In this document: positions 20,199 to 29,705 of the stretch, piece after piece
Layout of the letters: each line of letters starts with the position of its first letter
Numbering within the stretch: position 1 is the stretch's first letter
NCBI GenBank assembly: GCA_964526965.1
Contig: CAZGML010000002.1
Coordinates: 74,368-138,367 of the forward strand
DNA: 64,000 nt
Reading direction: 5' to 3'
Source: UBA6265 sp964526965
GTDB taxonomy: Bacteria > Chloroflexota > Chloroflexia > Thermomicrobiales > UBA6265
Position numbers and translations under genes: made by a program
Notes under the pieces: generated by a model
Databases searched by the model: none
The model's input: only the letters and a program-made list of their open reading frames with translations
Told to the model about the DNA's origin: nothing

Positions 20199-21188
20199 CT
20201 ACAGGCGCTTTGCGCTGTGGTAGTGACTGCTGTAGTAGCCGCTGTACAGACTGCTGATCACAACACCCGTACCCGGATTCTCCGCGTGGATCATCTGTCC
20301 ATCGCCGATATAGATCCCGACGTGGCTGATGTAGCCACCGCCGCCGGTACCGGTGAAGAAAATGAGGTCTCCTGGCTGCCACTCGCCCCAGGCGACGGAT
20401 GTACCGTGACCGGCCTGGATATCCGTGCTGTGCGTGATGTCGTACCCAAGCACATTCTGCACGACGTACTGGGTGAAGCCGCTGCAATCAAAACCGTCTG
20501 GCGTGTTGCCGGCCCACACGTACGGATAGCCGTGAAACTGCATCGCGAAATCGACCATCTGCTGGCCAGGTGTTGGTGGCACTGGCTCAGGTTCCGGTTG
20601 CGGTTCGGGCTCCGGCTCTGGTGTCGGCGCTGCGGGCTCCTCGAGGCCGAGGAAGTCCGTATGAACCCAGCCGAAGCCGTAGTCAGAATCGACCTGGGCG
20701 AACGCGCCGCTCGTGGCACCGGTGTGATACACGCTTGTGCCGGCCGGGATTTCGGTAATGATGCCGTCGTTTACCGAGGCACCGCTACGGAGATTCACAG
20801 TATCGAGCGTGTACAGCCAGCCATCTGCGCCCCAGCTGATATTGGATTCAGACGTCGAAGATGTCGTCGACTCGGCGGCCGGTTCCTCGGCTGGGAGGCC
20901 AAGATAGTCGCTGTAAACATAGCCAACCCAATCGCCGTACCACACCTCAGCGAAACCGTTCTCGTAATACCCGGTGGTGGAGACCCAATCACCCTCAAAC
21001 AGTTCACCGATGATCGCATCTGACGTAGACGGGCCGGAGCGAACGTAAACCTGCTCGGTAGCCATCACCCTGGATTCTTCTGCAGCCACAGTAGGCGCAG
21101 GAGCCAGGGGTACCAACATCGCTGCCACCAGGGCAGCAGCAAAGAGCGCACTAAAAGTAATGCGCGTCCGCAAACGGAGCGTATGCAT
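20199..21188 (-). CDS. Secreted endopeptidase, two SH3b domains plus NlpC/P60
   Basis: The 329-residue protein starts at the reverse ATG at 21188 after GGAGGG. A signal peptide ends near VAAEE. Two SH3b domains follow (about residues 40-95, VYVRSGPSTSDAIIGEL ... GYVYSDYLGL; and 120-180, VNLRSGASVNDGIITEI ... GWVHTDFLGL). A Pro/Glu linker leads to an NlpC/P60 domain with catalytic Cys in DGFDCSGFTQYV, His in SHVGIYIGDG and a third polar residue in MIHAEN. It should cleave stem peptides in peptidoglycan. The domain style and leader resemble the SH3b-M23 gene at 13671-14630. Confidence 0.92.
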   Translation of the reverse strand: MHTLRLRTRITFSALFAAALVAAMLVPLAPAPTVAAEESRVMATEQVYVRSGPSTSDAIIGELFEGDWVSTTGYYENGFAEVWYGDWVGYVYSDYLGLPAEEPAAESTTSSTSESNISWGADGWLYTLDTVNLRSGASVNDGIITEIPAGTSVYHTGATSGAFAQVDSDYGFGWVHTDFLGLEEPAAPTPEPEPEPQPEPEPVPPTPGQQMVDFAMQFHGYPYVWAGNTPDGFDCSGFTQYVVQNVLGYDITHSTDIQAGHGTSVAWGEWQPGDLIFFTGTGGGGYISHVGIYIGDGQMIHAENPGTGVVISSLYSGYYSSHYHSAKRL

Positions 21189-21424
21189 GCGGGTTCCCTC
21201 CCCATGAGTTTTCCGGCTCACTGTCGTATCCCGAGCCGGTAGCTCGGTTCGAACAGGCGCCGGTATGGCAGAGCACATCGATATGCGGGCGATGTGGCCT
21301 GCGCTAGTAGCCAATGCGATGTGCGGCGTAGCGGGTGAACCATCCTCCACCCGGCGCCTTGTGCACTTCGCACGTTCAGGATTGTCACAGTTCGTTCACA
21401 TCGCTGGCGAGATGTACGAACGGG
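21189..21424 (-). promoter_or_regulatory. Structured 5' leader of the SH3b-NlpC/P60 gene (candidate cis-regulatory RNA)
   Basis: On the reverse strand an 8-bp perfect stem, GGCGCCGG (21351-21358) with CCGGCGCC (21256-21263), encloses about 87 bases containing further short stems. Immediately downstream are two mutually exclusive hairpins sharing one arm: CCGAGC/GCTCGG (21242-21247 with 21231-21236) and CCGGCTC/GAGCCGG (21233-21239 with 21213-21219). The second ends just before the ribosome-binding site. Upstream, 21369-21424 holds the element shared with 14785-14837. The pattern is like a riboswitch, but no known class was recognised. Confidence 0.5.
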
Positions 21425-21625
21425 TAATACTCGCAGCACCTCTGAATTGCTCGTATGTACGCTCTTTACACACGTGTTCACCAATATGACGATCTGGGCA
21501 TAACGATGCTGCCTGTGCCTCACAGTCCACGATTACTGCCAATTCGGGCGAAGCCACCGAGCCGGTGTTTTTGGCGTGAGGGTATAGAGCCTGCACGATT
21601 TTTTATTGGTTGTCTGCGTTTATGG

Positions 21626-21653
21626 TTGACTTGGGTATTGAACATGTTATAAA
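21626..21653 (+). promoter_or_regulatory. Sigma-70-type promoter upstream of the LPSTG protein gene
   Basis: TTGACT (21626-21631) and TATAAA (21648-21653) are separated by 16 bases in an AT-rich stretch about 125 bases before the gene's ATG. The rest of 21425-21777 holds no convincing ORF. Confidence 0.6.
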
Positions 21654-21777
21654 GGAGTACAAAGCTTACTTCAGTCAACAAAATACGACGCTGCATGATA
21701 ACTGGTTGCGCGTCTTTTCAGGCGTGGGATGTCATAAGAGGCCGAGATAATACAAGCTCACAGGGGAGACAGGCGGA

Positions 21778-24197
21778 ATGAGACTTGGTTCACGCGGATT
21801 ATTGGAGTGCTGTTTGTATTGTCTGCTGTGGCCGCACCACAGGCCGGAGTAGTGGCTTTACAGGAGCCGGATATATCGGCCACCCCGGTGATTGAGGGGA
21901 CCGAAACTCCCGGACCGGGCGCTGACGATGTCGACTCTGAGGCCGACCCCGAGGGCGAAAGCACTCCCGACCAGAATGCAAACGCGGAGAAAGAGAATGA
22001 GGTCGTCACTGCTGACGAGACTGGTGATCCCGAAGACGTGAATGAGCCTGATGATGGCGAGGATGCGCTTCAAACCACGAACGTCGGTACTACCGCACTT
22101 ATAGAAGGCGGATACTCCCTCGCGAATCTTTCGTGGGACGATCAAGCGAACCAGGTGGCAATGGACCTGCAGGTTGATGCCGGTTTTTCAGCTGATGCTG
22201 GCGACAACATCGTCATCAACTATTTGTCGGATGCCCTGGTCTTGGCGCCAGAGCAATCGGCACCTGCCGGCCTTCCGGTGAGTGTCGCGGTCGACAGTTC
22301 TCTCGAAACAGTTACGCTCACGTTCACCGAGGATTTCGAAGCTCCAGTGGCTGACAGCTTTGTGCTAGTGCTGGTCGGCGAGCTGAGGTTCCAGGCGTGT
22401 TTGCCTAATCCGGAACCCTATACCAATTCTGTCTATCTCAACTTTTGGAGCGCAAATGAAGCCGTCTGGCTGGAGGTGAGGGGTGAAGAGTGCCCGGCAG
22501 CCGAGCACCCAGCAGTGGATAACGTCGAATTCTTGGCAGAGATGGATGCAATCATGATTGACCTCTATATCCCCAATATAGAGGCAGCTGCCGGTTTCAC
22601 CGCGACAATCACCTTTCCGCAGGACAAATTGAATATTCCAAATGGTAGTACTGCGGACTTTTACTTTAATGATCCTCAAGAGCTTTATCCCCCGCTGATT
22701 GCAACTGCTGTTGCAAATGATGGCCTTATCACCATCACGTTTCTGGATGCTGAGTATGAAGTCGGTGATGACAGTCGGATTGCCACTGGATGGATGCATG
22801 CCACCCTTGAACCTGTCGTATGTGACATAGCGGAGCCCGGCGAAATCGTCGATACGGGTCAACTCTACTTCGTGGCAAATCCTGGGGGTACGTTTCGGAG
22901 TTACTTCGTCAATGAAGCACTCTGTGACGGCGCATCAACTTCCAAAACTGGAGAGCTGAGTGCGGATGGTTCCGAAATCATCTGGACCATTGATTCTGGA
23001 GACCTGATCAATGGTGGATCTATTCGAGAGGGGATGCTCTCAACAACCATGTTTGATTGTGAGAGTATCGACGTTCAATTGATTCCGAATTCTAGCCAGG
23101 TGTGGCACTATGTTGACTGTTTCGGGCCGGTAGAGGGCCAGATCAGTGATTCCTTCACGGTTCAATTTGGGGGAGAAGGCCCAGTACGTGCCATTGTCAC
23201 AGTGACTTCTCCTATCGAGGAGGGGTACCCGTTTACCTCTGCATTCAACTGCGCTGAGGTCTCTGCGACGGGTCCGGTATTGCCGACTGCGCTAAATACT
23301 CGGGATAATAATGCTGGCTGGGGCACCTCGGTTTGCGCTGAAGTCCATTTGGCCGGCGGGGGCGACACCATCTCCAATAACGTAAGTAGCCCCGCGGTTT
23401 ATCCGGGCGACCCTCTCACGTATACGGTCAATTTCTCTACGACTGCGGACTTCTGGCTCACGATATCACTGGAAGATGTACTGCCAGACGGCTTCGATGT
23501 GACAGATGTCACCTGCACATTTACCCCGGCATCACTGGCTGAGGGCGAGTGTGAAGTGAGCGATGACAACAGCCTTACAGTAGGCCTTAGTCGCGATCCG
23601 ATTGAGTCAGAGGAAGGGCCAGATTTAACTGGGGGAGGCGAAATCGCGCTAACTATCGAGGGTACAGTTAGCGCCGCCCCGGGCACGGAGCTTGTCAGTC
23701 AGGCGTGTGGCGCGCGCGGTTTTGATTTGCCCTTGTTCCCACCAGTCATCAGCCAAATCGGGGGTGATGGTATTTGCGCAAGTACAACAACGCTCGTGCT
23801 TCAGCCAGAGGAGCCGACAACACCGACGCCATCGTCAACACCGGAACCAACGGCACCAACAACGCCTGAACCGACGGGCACCGTGGAACCGGACCCAACT
23901 GAGACGACAACTCCGGATCCGACAGGTACCGTTGAGCCGGAACCGACCGAGACGCCAGCTGGAACAGCGACCCCAGAGGTCACCACGCCGGCCACACCTG
24001 GCGCGACGCCAGGTTCGCCGACCGATCCCGCCACTGATCCCGACCCGGAGTCTGACGACCCAGGCACGGTTACCGGGCTGCCGAGTACCGGTCAGGGCAG
24101 TACCAGTGCAGGCATAGCCGTGTTCACCGCTGCGATCGCCGCCAGTATGCTCATGGCCGTTGCGGTTGGCATCCGGATTCGGTCACCGCGCAGCTAA
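21778..24197 (+). CDS. LPSTG-anchored surface adhesin-like protein (apparent start-proximal frameshift)
   Basis: About 806 residues. After a short signal peptide and an acidic Pro/Thr/Glu-rich region come several beta-sandwich domains with paired Cys (for example AGFTATITFPQDKLNIP and a later DUF11-like SPAVYPGDPLTYTVNFS). A Thr/Pro/Glu repeat spacer follows, then a classic sorting signal: LPSTG, a hydrophobic segment (AGIAVFTAAIAASMLMAVAV) and an RIRSPRS tail. The ATG at 21778 has AGGGGAG nine bases upstream and reads MRLGSRGLLE, but runs into a stop. The long frame has only GTG 21807 and no basic start. One extra base near 21804 would join them into a perfect signal peptide. Likely ligand-binding and wall-linked; ligand unknown. 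Confidence 0.78.
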
Positions 24198-24224
24198 TCG
24201 CATCCCGAATATTAATAGATATGC

Positions 24225-24260
24225 AGCACAGCCCCGGCACACAGCCGGGGTTGTGCTGTT
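24225..24260 (+). terminator. Probable terminator after the LPSTG gene
   Basis: AGCACAGCCCCGGC pairs with GCCGGGGTTGTGCT around ACACA with one G-T pair, followed by GTTC. The poly-T is weak. Confidence 0.65.
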
Positions 24261-24290
24261 CATGCGAGAATCAAGAGGAAGGAGTCGTAC

Positions 24291-24839
24291 ATGGAAGAAG
24301 CCGTCACAATTCACGAGATCGAACAATTCCGGGCCAACAGCGCTGTCGGAGCCGTGGCTGGTATCTGGAAAGAAGCCACCGGTGTCGATATGGAGACCGC
24401 CCAGGCGTTCGCGGATGGAACCTACCCCAAACACGCGGCCTGGCCAGGGTTTCGGTTGTTTATGGCGGCGGTGGATACCAATCCGGTCGGGTTCGTCTAC
24501 GGCCATCTCTCGCGCCCCGGTCAGTGGTGGTACAACCAGGTGGCCGATGCCCTCACCGAAGCCGGCCACGGCCACTGGCTGGAGAACGCCATGGAGCTCG
24601 CCGAAATCGCCGTGCTGCCGCCGTTTCAGGGGCGAGGTATCGGCACCCGGCTGATGGATGCGTTCCTCAACGGAGTGGCACAACCCGTGCTGCTGGCACT
24701 GGAAGCAGGGGACGAGCGTACGCACACCTTTTACGCCGCCCATGGCTTCCAGGATTTGCTTACAGACTTTTACTACTCCGGTTTCGATGAACGCATTATC
24801 GTGATGGGACGCAAGGAGAACCACAATGACCACCCTTAA
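24291..24839 (+). CDS. GNAT-family acetyltransferase
   Basis: This 182-residue cytosolic protein has the GNAT core: MELAEIAVLPPFQGRGIGTRLMDAFL is motif A, with the Q/R-x-x-G-x-G acetyl-CoA loop written FQGRGIGT, and TFYAAHGFQD is the usual C-terminal segment. The ATG follows AAGGAG. It overlaps the next gene by 14 bases, so the pair is coupled. Substrate unknown. It heads a forward-strand run continuing through hutI, hutH and the racemase. Confidence 0.85.
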   Translation: MEEAVTIHEIEQFRANSAVGAVAGIWKEATGVDMETAQAFADGTYPKHAAWPGFRLFMAAVDTNPVGFVYGHLSRPGQWWYNQVADALTEAGHGHWLENAMELAEIAVLPPFQGRGIGTRLMDAFLNGVAQPVLLALEAGDERTHTFYAAHGFQDLLTDFYYSGFDERIIVMGRKENHNDHP

Positions 24840-25947
24840 TCTCGGCATTATAGGTACGGGGCTTGCCGTGGAGAAGCTCCACTGGCCGGCGCTGCAGGCG
24901 CTGGGCGACCGGTATCGCGTGGTTGCGTTTTGCGATCTCGAGCGCGACCATGCCGCACATTTCGCCGATTATGCCGGCGCCGATATGAACGCATTTACGC
25001 GCGATTACCATCAACTCCTCGCGCGGGAGGATGTTGATGTCGTCCTCATTTCCCTTCCGATTCCCATACAAGGGCAGGTCTTGAAACACGCCCTGGAGTC
25101 AGGCAAACATGTGGTTTGCGAAAAACCCCAGGGTGCCAACTTCGATGAGGCGAACTCGCTCTGGCCTGTGGTAGATGCCTTCCCGAACCAGAAGCTGATG
25201 ATTGCGGAGAACTGGTTCTATCGTAACGATCTTCGCTACGCCATGCAGTTGCTACAGGAGGGTGAGATCGGCCGCGTACACACCATGAGCTTCCGACGAA
25301 TCAAGCAACTTATTCCCCGACCCGGCGAGTTCAGTAGCACGCCGTGGCGCTGGCAGGGAGCCTATGAGGGCGGACCGCATCTGGATGGAGGGGTCCACCA
25401 GATTGCGATGGTGCGCATGTTGATGGGCGATGCAACCCGCATCAGTGGCGAAGTGCAGGATGCCAACGAGACGCATGGAGGGCCGAGTCAGATCTCCGTC
25501 AACCTCAACTTTGTAGATAACGCTATTGGCAGCTTTGTGCTTGGATCGCCCAGCGCCGAGATGCCACCGGATGAAAACGGATTGCGCATTTACGGATCGC
25601 AGGGTGTGATGAGCGTCAATGATGATCGCATCGTTGTCTGGAAGGATGGCAAAACCACGCGTCACGAAGTGGAGCGGCCCGACCTCGGGTACATCGGCGA
25701 GTTTCAGAACTTCTACGAGGCGATCGTGCACGATGCACCGATCATTGGCGATTTCTACCAGAGTTGGCGGGGAGTGGAGTTCGTGCACCTGGCACTGCGC
25801 AGCGCCGCGCGCGGACGCGCCATTGAGACGGATACCGACGTTGCACCTATCCAGCCCTGGCCGATCGATCTGTGGCTGCCACACGGCGAAACATCTCTTG
25901 ATGTCACTGTAGAAACGACTGTTGAGGAGGGCCTGCAACCGGCATAG
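24826..25947 (+). CDS. Gfo/Idh/MocA-family oxidoreductase
   Basis: The 373-residue NAD(P)-dependent dehydrogenase-like protein starts with a Rossmann motif (LGIIGTGLAVEKLHW), then VVLISLPIPIQGQ and HVVCEKPQG, the conserved Glu-Lys-Pro of the family. The C-terminal alpha/beta domain carries GGPHLDGGVHQIAMVR, where the Asp-x-x-x-His pair is usually catalytic. Substrate (a sugar, inositol or related polyol in characterised members) is not evident. It overlaps the GNAT gene by 14 bases and lies 55 bases before hutI, so a shared transcript is likely. Confidence 0.88.
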   Translation: MTTLNLGIIGTGLAVEKLHWPALQALGDRYRVVAFCDLERDHAAHFADYAGADMNAFTRDYHQLLAREDVDVVLISLPIPIQGQVLKHALESGKHVVCEKPQGANFDEANSLWPVVDAFPNQKLMIAENWFYRNDLRYAMQLLQEGEIGRVHTMSFRRIKQLIPRPGEFSSTPWRWQGAYEGGPHLDGGVHQIAMVRMLMGDATRISGEVQDANETHGGPSQISVNLNFVDNAIGSFVLGSPSAEMPPDENGLRIYGSQGVMSVNDDRIVVWKDGKTTRHEVERPDLGYIGEFQNFYEAIVHDAPIIGDFYQSWRGVEFVHLALRSAARGRAIETDTDVAPIQPWPIDLWLPHGETSLDVTVETTVEEGLQPA

Positions 25948-26002
25948 CCACCCGTTCACGGCACAATACATCGTTAGTAAGAAGGAATGGAGTGCGCCAC
26001 TG

Positions 26003-27286
26003 ATGTCGCGAACCGTATTACGCAATGCCACCATCTGCCCGGTTTCAGGGACAGATGCACTGGAGCTCATTCCCAATGGCGCCATCGTTATCGAAGATGA
26101 ACGCATCGCCTGGGTGGGGCCAGAGCGCGATCTTGCAGCCACGGAAGGCGCGGGTGAGATCAACTGTCGGGGCCGGCTTGTCACACCAGGACTCATCGAT
26201 TGCCACACGCACCTCGTGTATGACGGTAATCGTGCCGATGAGTTCGAGATGCGACTCGCTGGCGCCAGCTACGAGGAGATCTCTCGCGCTGGCGGCGGCA
26301 TCCTTAGCAGCGTGGCTGCCACCGAGGTGGAGTACGCGCGGCATCAGGATTCCCAGGCTGAACTCGATAGCGCTGTGTGCGCCACAACCGAACGGGCAGC
26401 GATTGAGAAATCCGAAACGCCAAGCAGTGTCGCCGAGCAACGCCGATTCAATAACCAACTCGCCCAGGGGATAACGACCGTCGAGGTGAAATCCGGTTAT
26501 GGAGTGCGAGCGGAGACCGAGGCATTCTTGCTCAACCGCGCCAAAGATGCTGTGGCGCACCTGCCACTGAGCATGTACCGTACCTACCTGGCTGCACATG
26601 TGATGCCGCAGGATTCCGGCATGAGCACCGGCGAATGGGTACAGCACCTGGTGGACAATGATGTAGATCGGGTCCGCGAATTGGCCGGGTTCGATTCGAT
26701 TGATATGTTCTGCGAAGGCATCGCCTTTTCCCCGGATGACCTGGTGCCATTGCTCCAGAAGGCCAGGGATCTCGGCGTCGATATTCGTATTCATGCCGAC
26801 CAGTTGAGCGACCTGAATGGTGCCAAACTCGCTGCCGAATGGGGTGCTGCTAGCGCGGACCACCTGGAGTACACGAACGAGGATGGCGTACGCGCGATGG
26901 CGGAATCCGGCACCGTGGCGGTGATGTTGCCGGGTGCCTATTACTTTATCCGCGAGACACAGAGGCCGCCGATAGAGACGTTCCGAAAGCACAGTGTGCC
27001 AATGGCGATTGCAACAGATCACAACCCGGGAACATCGCCACTGGATTCGTTGCTGCTGGCAGCGAATATGTCTGCGACGTTCTTCGAGGTGACGGTAGAG
27101 GAGTGCATCCGCGGCATCACGATTAACGCGGCCCGGGCGCTCCGCCGGGATGATCAGATCGGCTCGATCGAGCCGGGCAAGTACGCCGATTTCGCTATCT
27201 GGAATGCCGAGAAGCCGAACGAGCTGATTTACAACATCGGCGGGAATCCGCTCTGGCAACGCGTATGGCGTGGTCGACCGGATTAG
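26003..27286 (+). CDS. hutI: Imidazolonepropionase
   Basis: This 427-residue amidohydrolase is the third step of histidine degradation: 4-imidazolone-5-propanoate to N-formimino-glutamate. Motifs include LVTPGLIDCHTHLVYDG (metal-binding HxH), ITTVEVKSGYG, IRIHADQLSD (His) and IATDHNPGTSP (Asp). The ATG at 26003 is preceded by GGAATGGAG; an earlier in-frame start overlaps the upstream gene and adds unrelated sequence. hutH follows after 65 bases. Confidence 0.95.
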   Translation: MSRTVLRNATICPVSGTDALELIPNGAIVIEDERIAWVGPERDLAATEGAGEINCRGRLVTPGLIDCHTHLVYDGNRADEFEMRLAGASYEEISRAGGGILSSVAATEVEYARHQDSQAELDSAVCATTERAAIEKSETPSSVAEQRRFNNQLAQGITTVEVKSGYGVRAETEAFLLNRAKDAVAHLPLSMYRTYLAAHVMPQDSGMSTGEWVQHLVDNDVDRVRELAGFDSIDMFCEGIAFSPDDLVPLLQKARDLGVDIRIHADQLSDLNGAKLAAEWGAASADHLEYTNEDGVRAMAESGTVAVMLPGAYYFIRETQRPPIETFRKHSVPMAIATDHNPGTSPLDSLLLAANMSATFFEVTVEECIRGITINAARALRRDDQIGSIEPGKYADFAIWNAEKPNELIYNIGGNPLWQRVWRGRPD

Positions 27287-27351
27287 TCACGCGCTGCACC
27301 CCGAATCGTTTCGATCTTTGTGCGTGGCAGCTTTAGCAAATGAGGAAATAC

Positions 27352-28857
27352 ATGACCGAATTAGAGATCACGCCTGGTGACATTTCGTTGCATCAATGGC
27401 GGAAGATATATGAAGGAGCCACACCGGTACTTGCTGATGGCACGCTGGAAGACGTGCAGGAAGGAGCCGATGCGATCCAGCGGATCGTGAACAGTGGTGA
27501 GCCGGTGTACGGTGTAAATACCGGCTTCGGAAAACTTGCCAGTGTCCGCATCGAGCAGGAAGACCTCGCCGAATTGCAGCGCAATATCGTGCTTTCGCAC
27601 GCAGCCGGCACGGGTGAGCCGGTTCCGGTTCATATCTCCCGTTTTATGATGGCGCTTAAGCTCGCCAACATCAGCCAGGGATACTCCGGTGTGCAAGTGG
27701 CCACCGTCGAATTGCTGCAAGCAATGATCGCGGCGGAGATCACCCCGGTGATTCCGGGCCAGGGGTCGGTCGGAGCCAGTGGGGATCTCGCCCCGCTTAG
27801 CCACCTTGCGGCTGCCATGATTGGTTTCGGAGAATGCGATACCCCGCAGGGTCGGATGTCAGCAACGGATGCCTTGGTATCGGCGGGATTATCGCCCGTG
27901 GAGCTCGGCCCGAAAGAAGGGCTGGCGCTGCTGAATGGTACTCAATTCAGCACAGCTTACGCAATGGCCGCGTTGTTCGAGATTGAACGGCTCCACGCCA
28001 GTGCGCTGGTGACCGGTGCGCTCAGCACCGAGGCGGCCAAGGGGAGCGATACACCGTTCGACGCCCGCATTCACGCTGTGCGCAAACATGCCGGGCAAAT
28101 CGAAGTGGCGGCGACATTGCGTCGACTCATGGACGGCAGCGCCATCCGGGAATCGCATCGTCATGGCGATGAGCGCGTGCAGGATCCGTATTGCCTGCGT
28201 TGTCAGCCGCAGGTGATGGGCGCTGCGCTGGACCTTATCCGCGGGGTAGCTTTCACGCTTGAGACCGAGGCGAACGGTGTTACGGATAACCCGCTTGTGT
28301 TCACCGGCGAGGATGATGTGGCGCTCAGCGGCGGGAACTTTCATGCCGAACCGGTGGCGTTCGCTGCGGACAAGCTTGCGCTGGCGATCTGCGAAATTGG
28401 GTCGTTAGCGGAACGACGCGTTGCCATGCTGATTGATCCGGCGCTCTCCGGATTGCCTGCTTTCCTTACCCCGAATCCCGGCCTGAATAGCGGATTCATG
28501 ATCCCGCAGGTGACCGCCGCCGCGCTGGTTAGCGAGAACAAGCAGCGGGCGACCCCGGCCAGCGTGGATTCGATTCCGACCAGCGCCAATCAGGAAGATC
28601 ACGTCTCGATGGCGGCACATGGTGCCCGACGTCTCCAGCCGATGCTTCGTAACCTCGAGGCGATTCTCGGAATCGAGCTGCTGGTAGCGGCGCAGGGATG
28701 TGATTTCCACGCGCCATTAACGTCGTCGGATGTGTTGGAAGGTGTTCGAGCGGGGTTACGTAAGTCCGTGCCATTTATGGAAGATGACCGCTGGATGCAT
28801 GAGGATATGGAAGCCGCAAACGCAATTGTGCGGTCAGGGGCATTGGCCAATCTATAG
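27352..28857 (+). CDS. hutH: Histidine ammonia-lyase
   Basis: The 501-residue enzyme deaminates histidine to urocanate, the first step of the hut pathway. GSVGASGDLAPLSHLAA carries Ala-Ser-Gly, which forms the MIO prosthetic group. YGVNTGFGKLA and the C-terminal NQEDHVSMAAHGAR are further hallmarks of the family. ATG 27352 follows TGAGGAAA; a second ATG 12 bases earlier is possible. It is probably co-transcribed with hutI and the racemase gene 67 bases downstream. Confidence 0.96.
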   Translation: MTELEITPGDISLHQWRKIYEGATPVLADGTLEDVQEGADAIQRIVNSGEPVYGVNTGFGKLASVRIEQEDLAELQRNIVLSHAAGTGEPVPVHISRFMMALKLANISQGYSGVQVATVELLQAMIAAEITPVIPGQGSVGASGDLAPLSHLAAAMIGFGECDTPQGRMSATDALVSAGLSPVELGPKEGLALLNGTQFSTAYAMAALFEIERLHASALVTGALSTEAAKGSDTPFDARIHAVRKHAGQIEVAATLRRLMDGSAIRESHRHGDERVQDPYCLRCQPQVMGAALDLIRGVAFTLETEANGVTDNPLVFTGEDDVALSGGNFHAEPVAFAADKLALAICEIGSLAERRVAMLIDPALSGLPAFLTPNPGLNSGFMIPQVTAAALVSENKQRATPASVDSIPTSANQEDHVSMAAHGARRLQPMLRNLEAILGIELLVAAQGCDFHAPLTSSDVLEGVRAGLRKSVPFMEDDRWMHEDMEAANAIVRSGALANL

Positions 28858-28924
28858 ACCTGTTCATCGATTCGCAAAATGAGTGGAGTGGGGCATTGCC
28901 GACTGAAATACCAGGGGAATCGTA

Positions 28925-29638
28925 ATGAAAACCATCGGTCTGATTGGGGGAATGAGCTGGGAGAGCACCGCCGAATACTATCGCATCATCAATGAGCGAG
29001 TACGGGACCGACTGGGCGGACTCCACTCCGCGAAGATCGTGATGGTTTCGGTGAATTTCGCCGAGATTGAGGAAATGCAGATGGATGGCCGGTGGGACGA
29101 TGCCGGCGCCGCCCTTGCGAGCGCTGCCCGTCAGCTCGAGGCGGCGGGTGCGGATTGCATCCTCATCTGTACCAACACCATGCACAAGGTGGCCGATACC
29201 GTTGCTGTGGCCACAAACCTGCCGCTGTTGCACCTCGCCGACGCTACAGCGGAGCGGATTCTGTCAGGCCGCTATGAGATTGCGGCAGGATCCACTATCG
29301 GACTGCTTGGCACGAACTTTACGATGGAACAGGCGTTTTATCGGGATCGGCTCGCCAGTCATGGCCTCACGGTGCTGGTGCCAGAGGAGTCGGATCGCGC
29401 CATCGTGCACCGCACTATCTATGATGAACTCTGTCTCGGAATCGTAAAAGAGGAGAGCCGTGCGGAGTACGAGCGCATCATGCAGTCGCTCGTCGACAGT
29501 GGTGCCCAGGGCATCGTGCTCGGGTGTACCGAGATCGAACTGCTCATCGATCCGGAAAGCGACTCCGCGGTGCCGCTCTTCCCCACCAGTCGCATCCATG
29601 CCGAGGCTGCGGTGGACTGGGCCTTGAGTCAGGATTGA
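28925..29638 (+). CDS. Aspartate/glutamate racemase family protein
   Basis: This 237-residue protein of the Asp/Glu/hydantoin racemase superfamily is closest in motif layout to broad amino-acid racemases such as YgeA. MKTIGLIGGMSWESTAEYY opens the fold. The two catalytic Cys lie in ICTNTMHK and LGCTEIELLI. RBS AGGGGA precedes the ATG. Its place after hutH suggests an amino-acid catabolic role, perhaps supplying an L-isomer or acting on a pathway product; this is inference. Confidence 0.87.
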   Translation: MKTIGLIGGMSWESTAEYYRIINERVRDRLGGLHSAKIVMVSVNFAEIEEMQMDGRWDDAGAALASAARQLEAAGADCILICTNTMHKVADTVAVATNLPLLHLADATAERILSGRYEIAAGSTIGLLGTNFTMEQAFYRDRLASHGLTVLVPEESDRAIVHRTIYDELCLGIVKEESRAEYERIMQSLVDSGAQGIVLGCTEIELLIDPESDSAVPLFPTSRIHAEAAVDWALSQD

Positions 29639-29662
29639 GTTCGGCTTCCCGTTTAGGGTTTA

Positions 29663-29694
29663 GGGCGGATGACCGGCTGCACCCGGAACCGCCC
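29663..29694. terminator. Hairpin between convergent genes, possible terminator
   Basis: GGGCGG pairs with CCGCCC, with an inner CCGG/CCGG stem, in the 67-base gap between the racemase and the importer operon. There is no clear T run, so termination is uncertain. Confidence 0.4.
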
Positions 29695-29705
29695 CTGCAG
29701 CGATC

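Noticed and set aside
29653..29665. TTTAGGGTTTAGGG resembling a telomeric repeat
   Set aside because: Only two units, in an ordinary intergenic gap; no sign of a replicon end.
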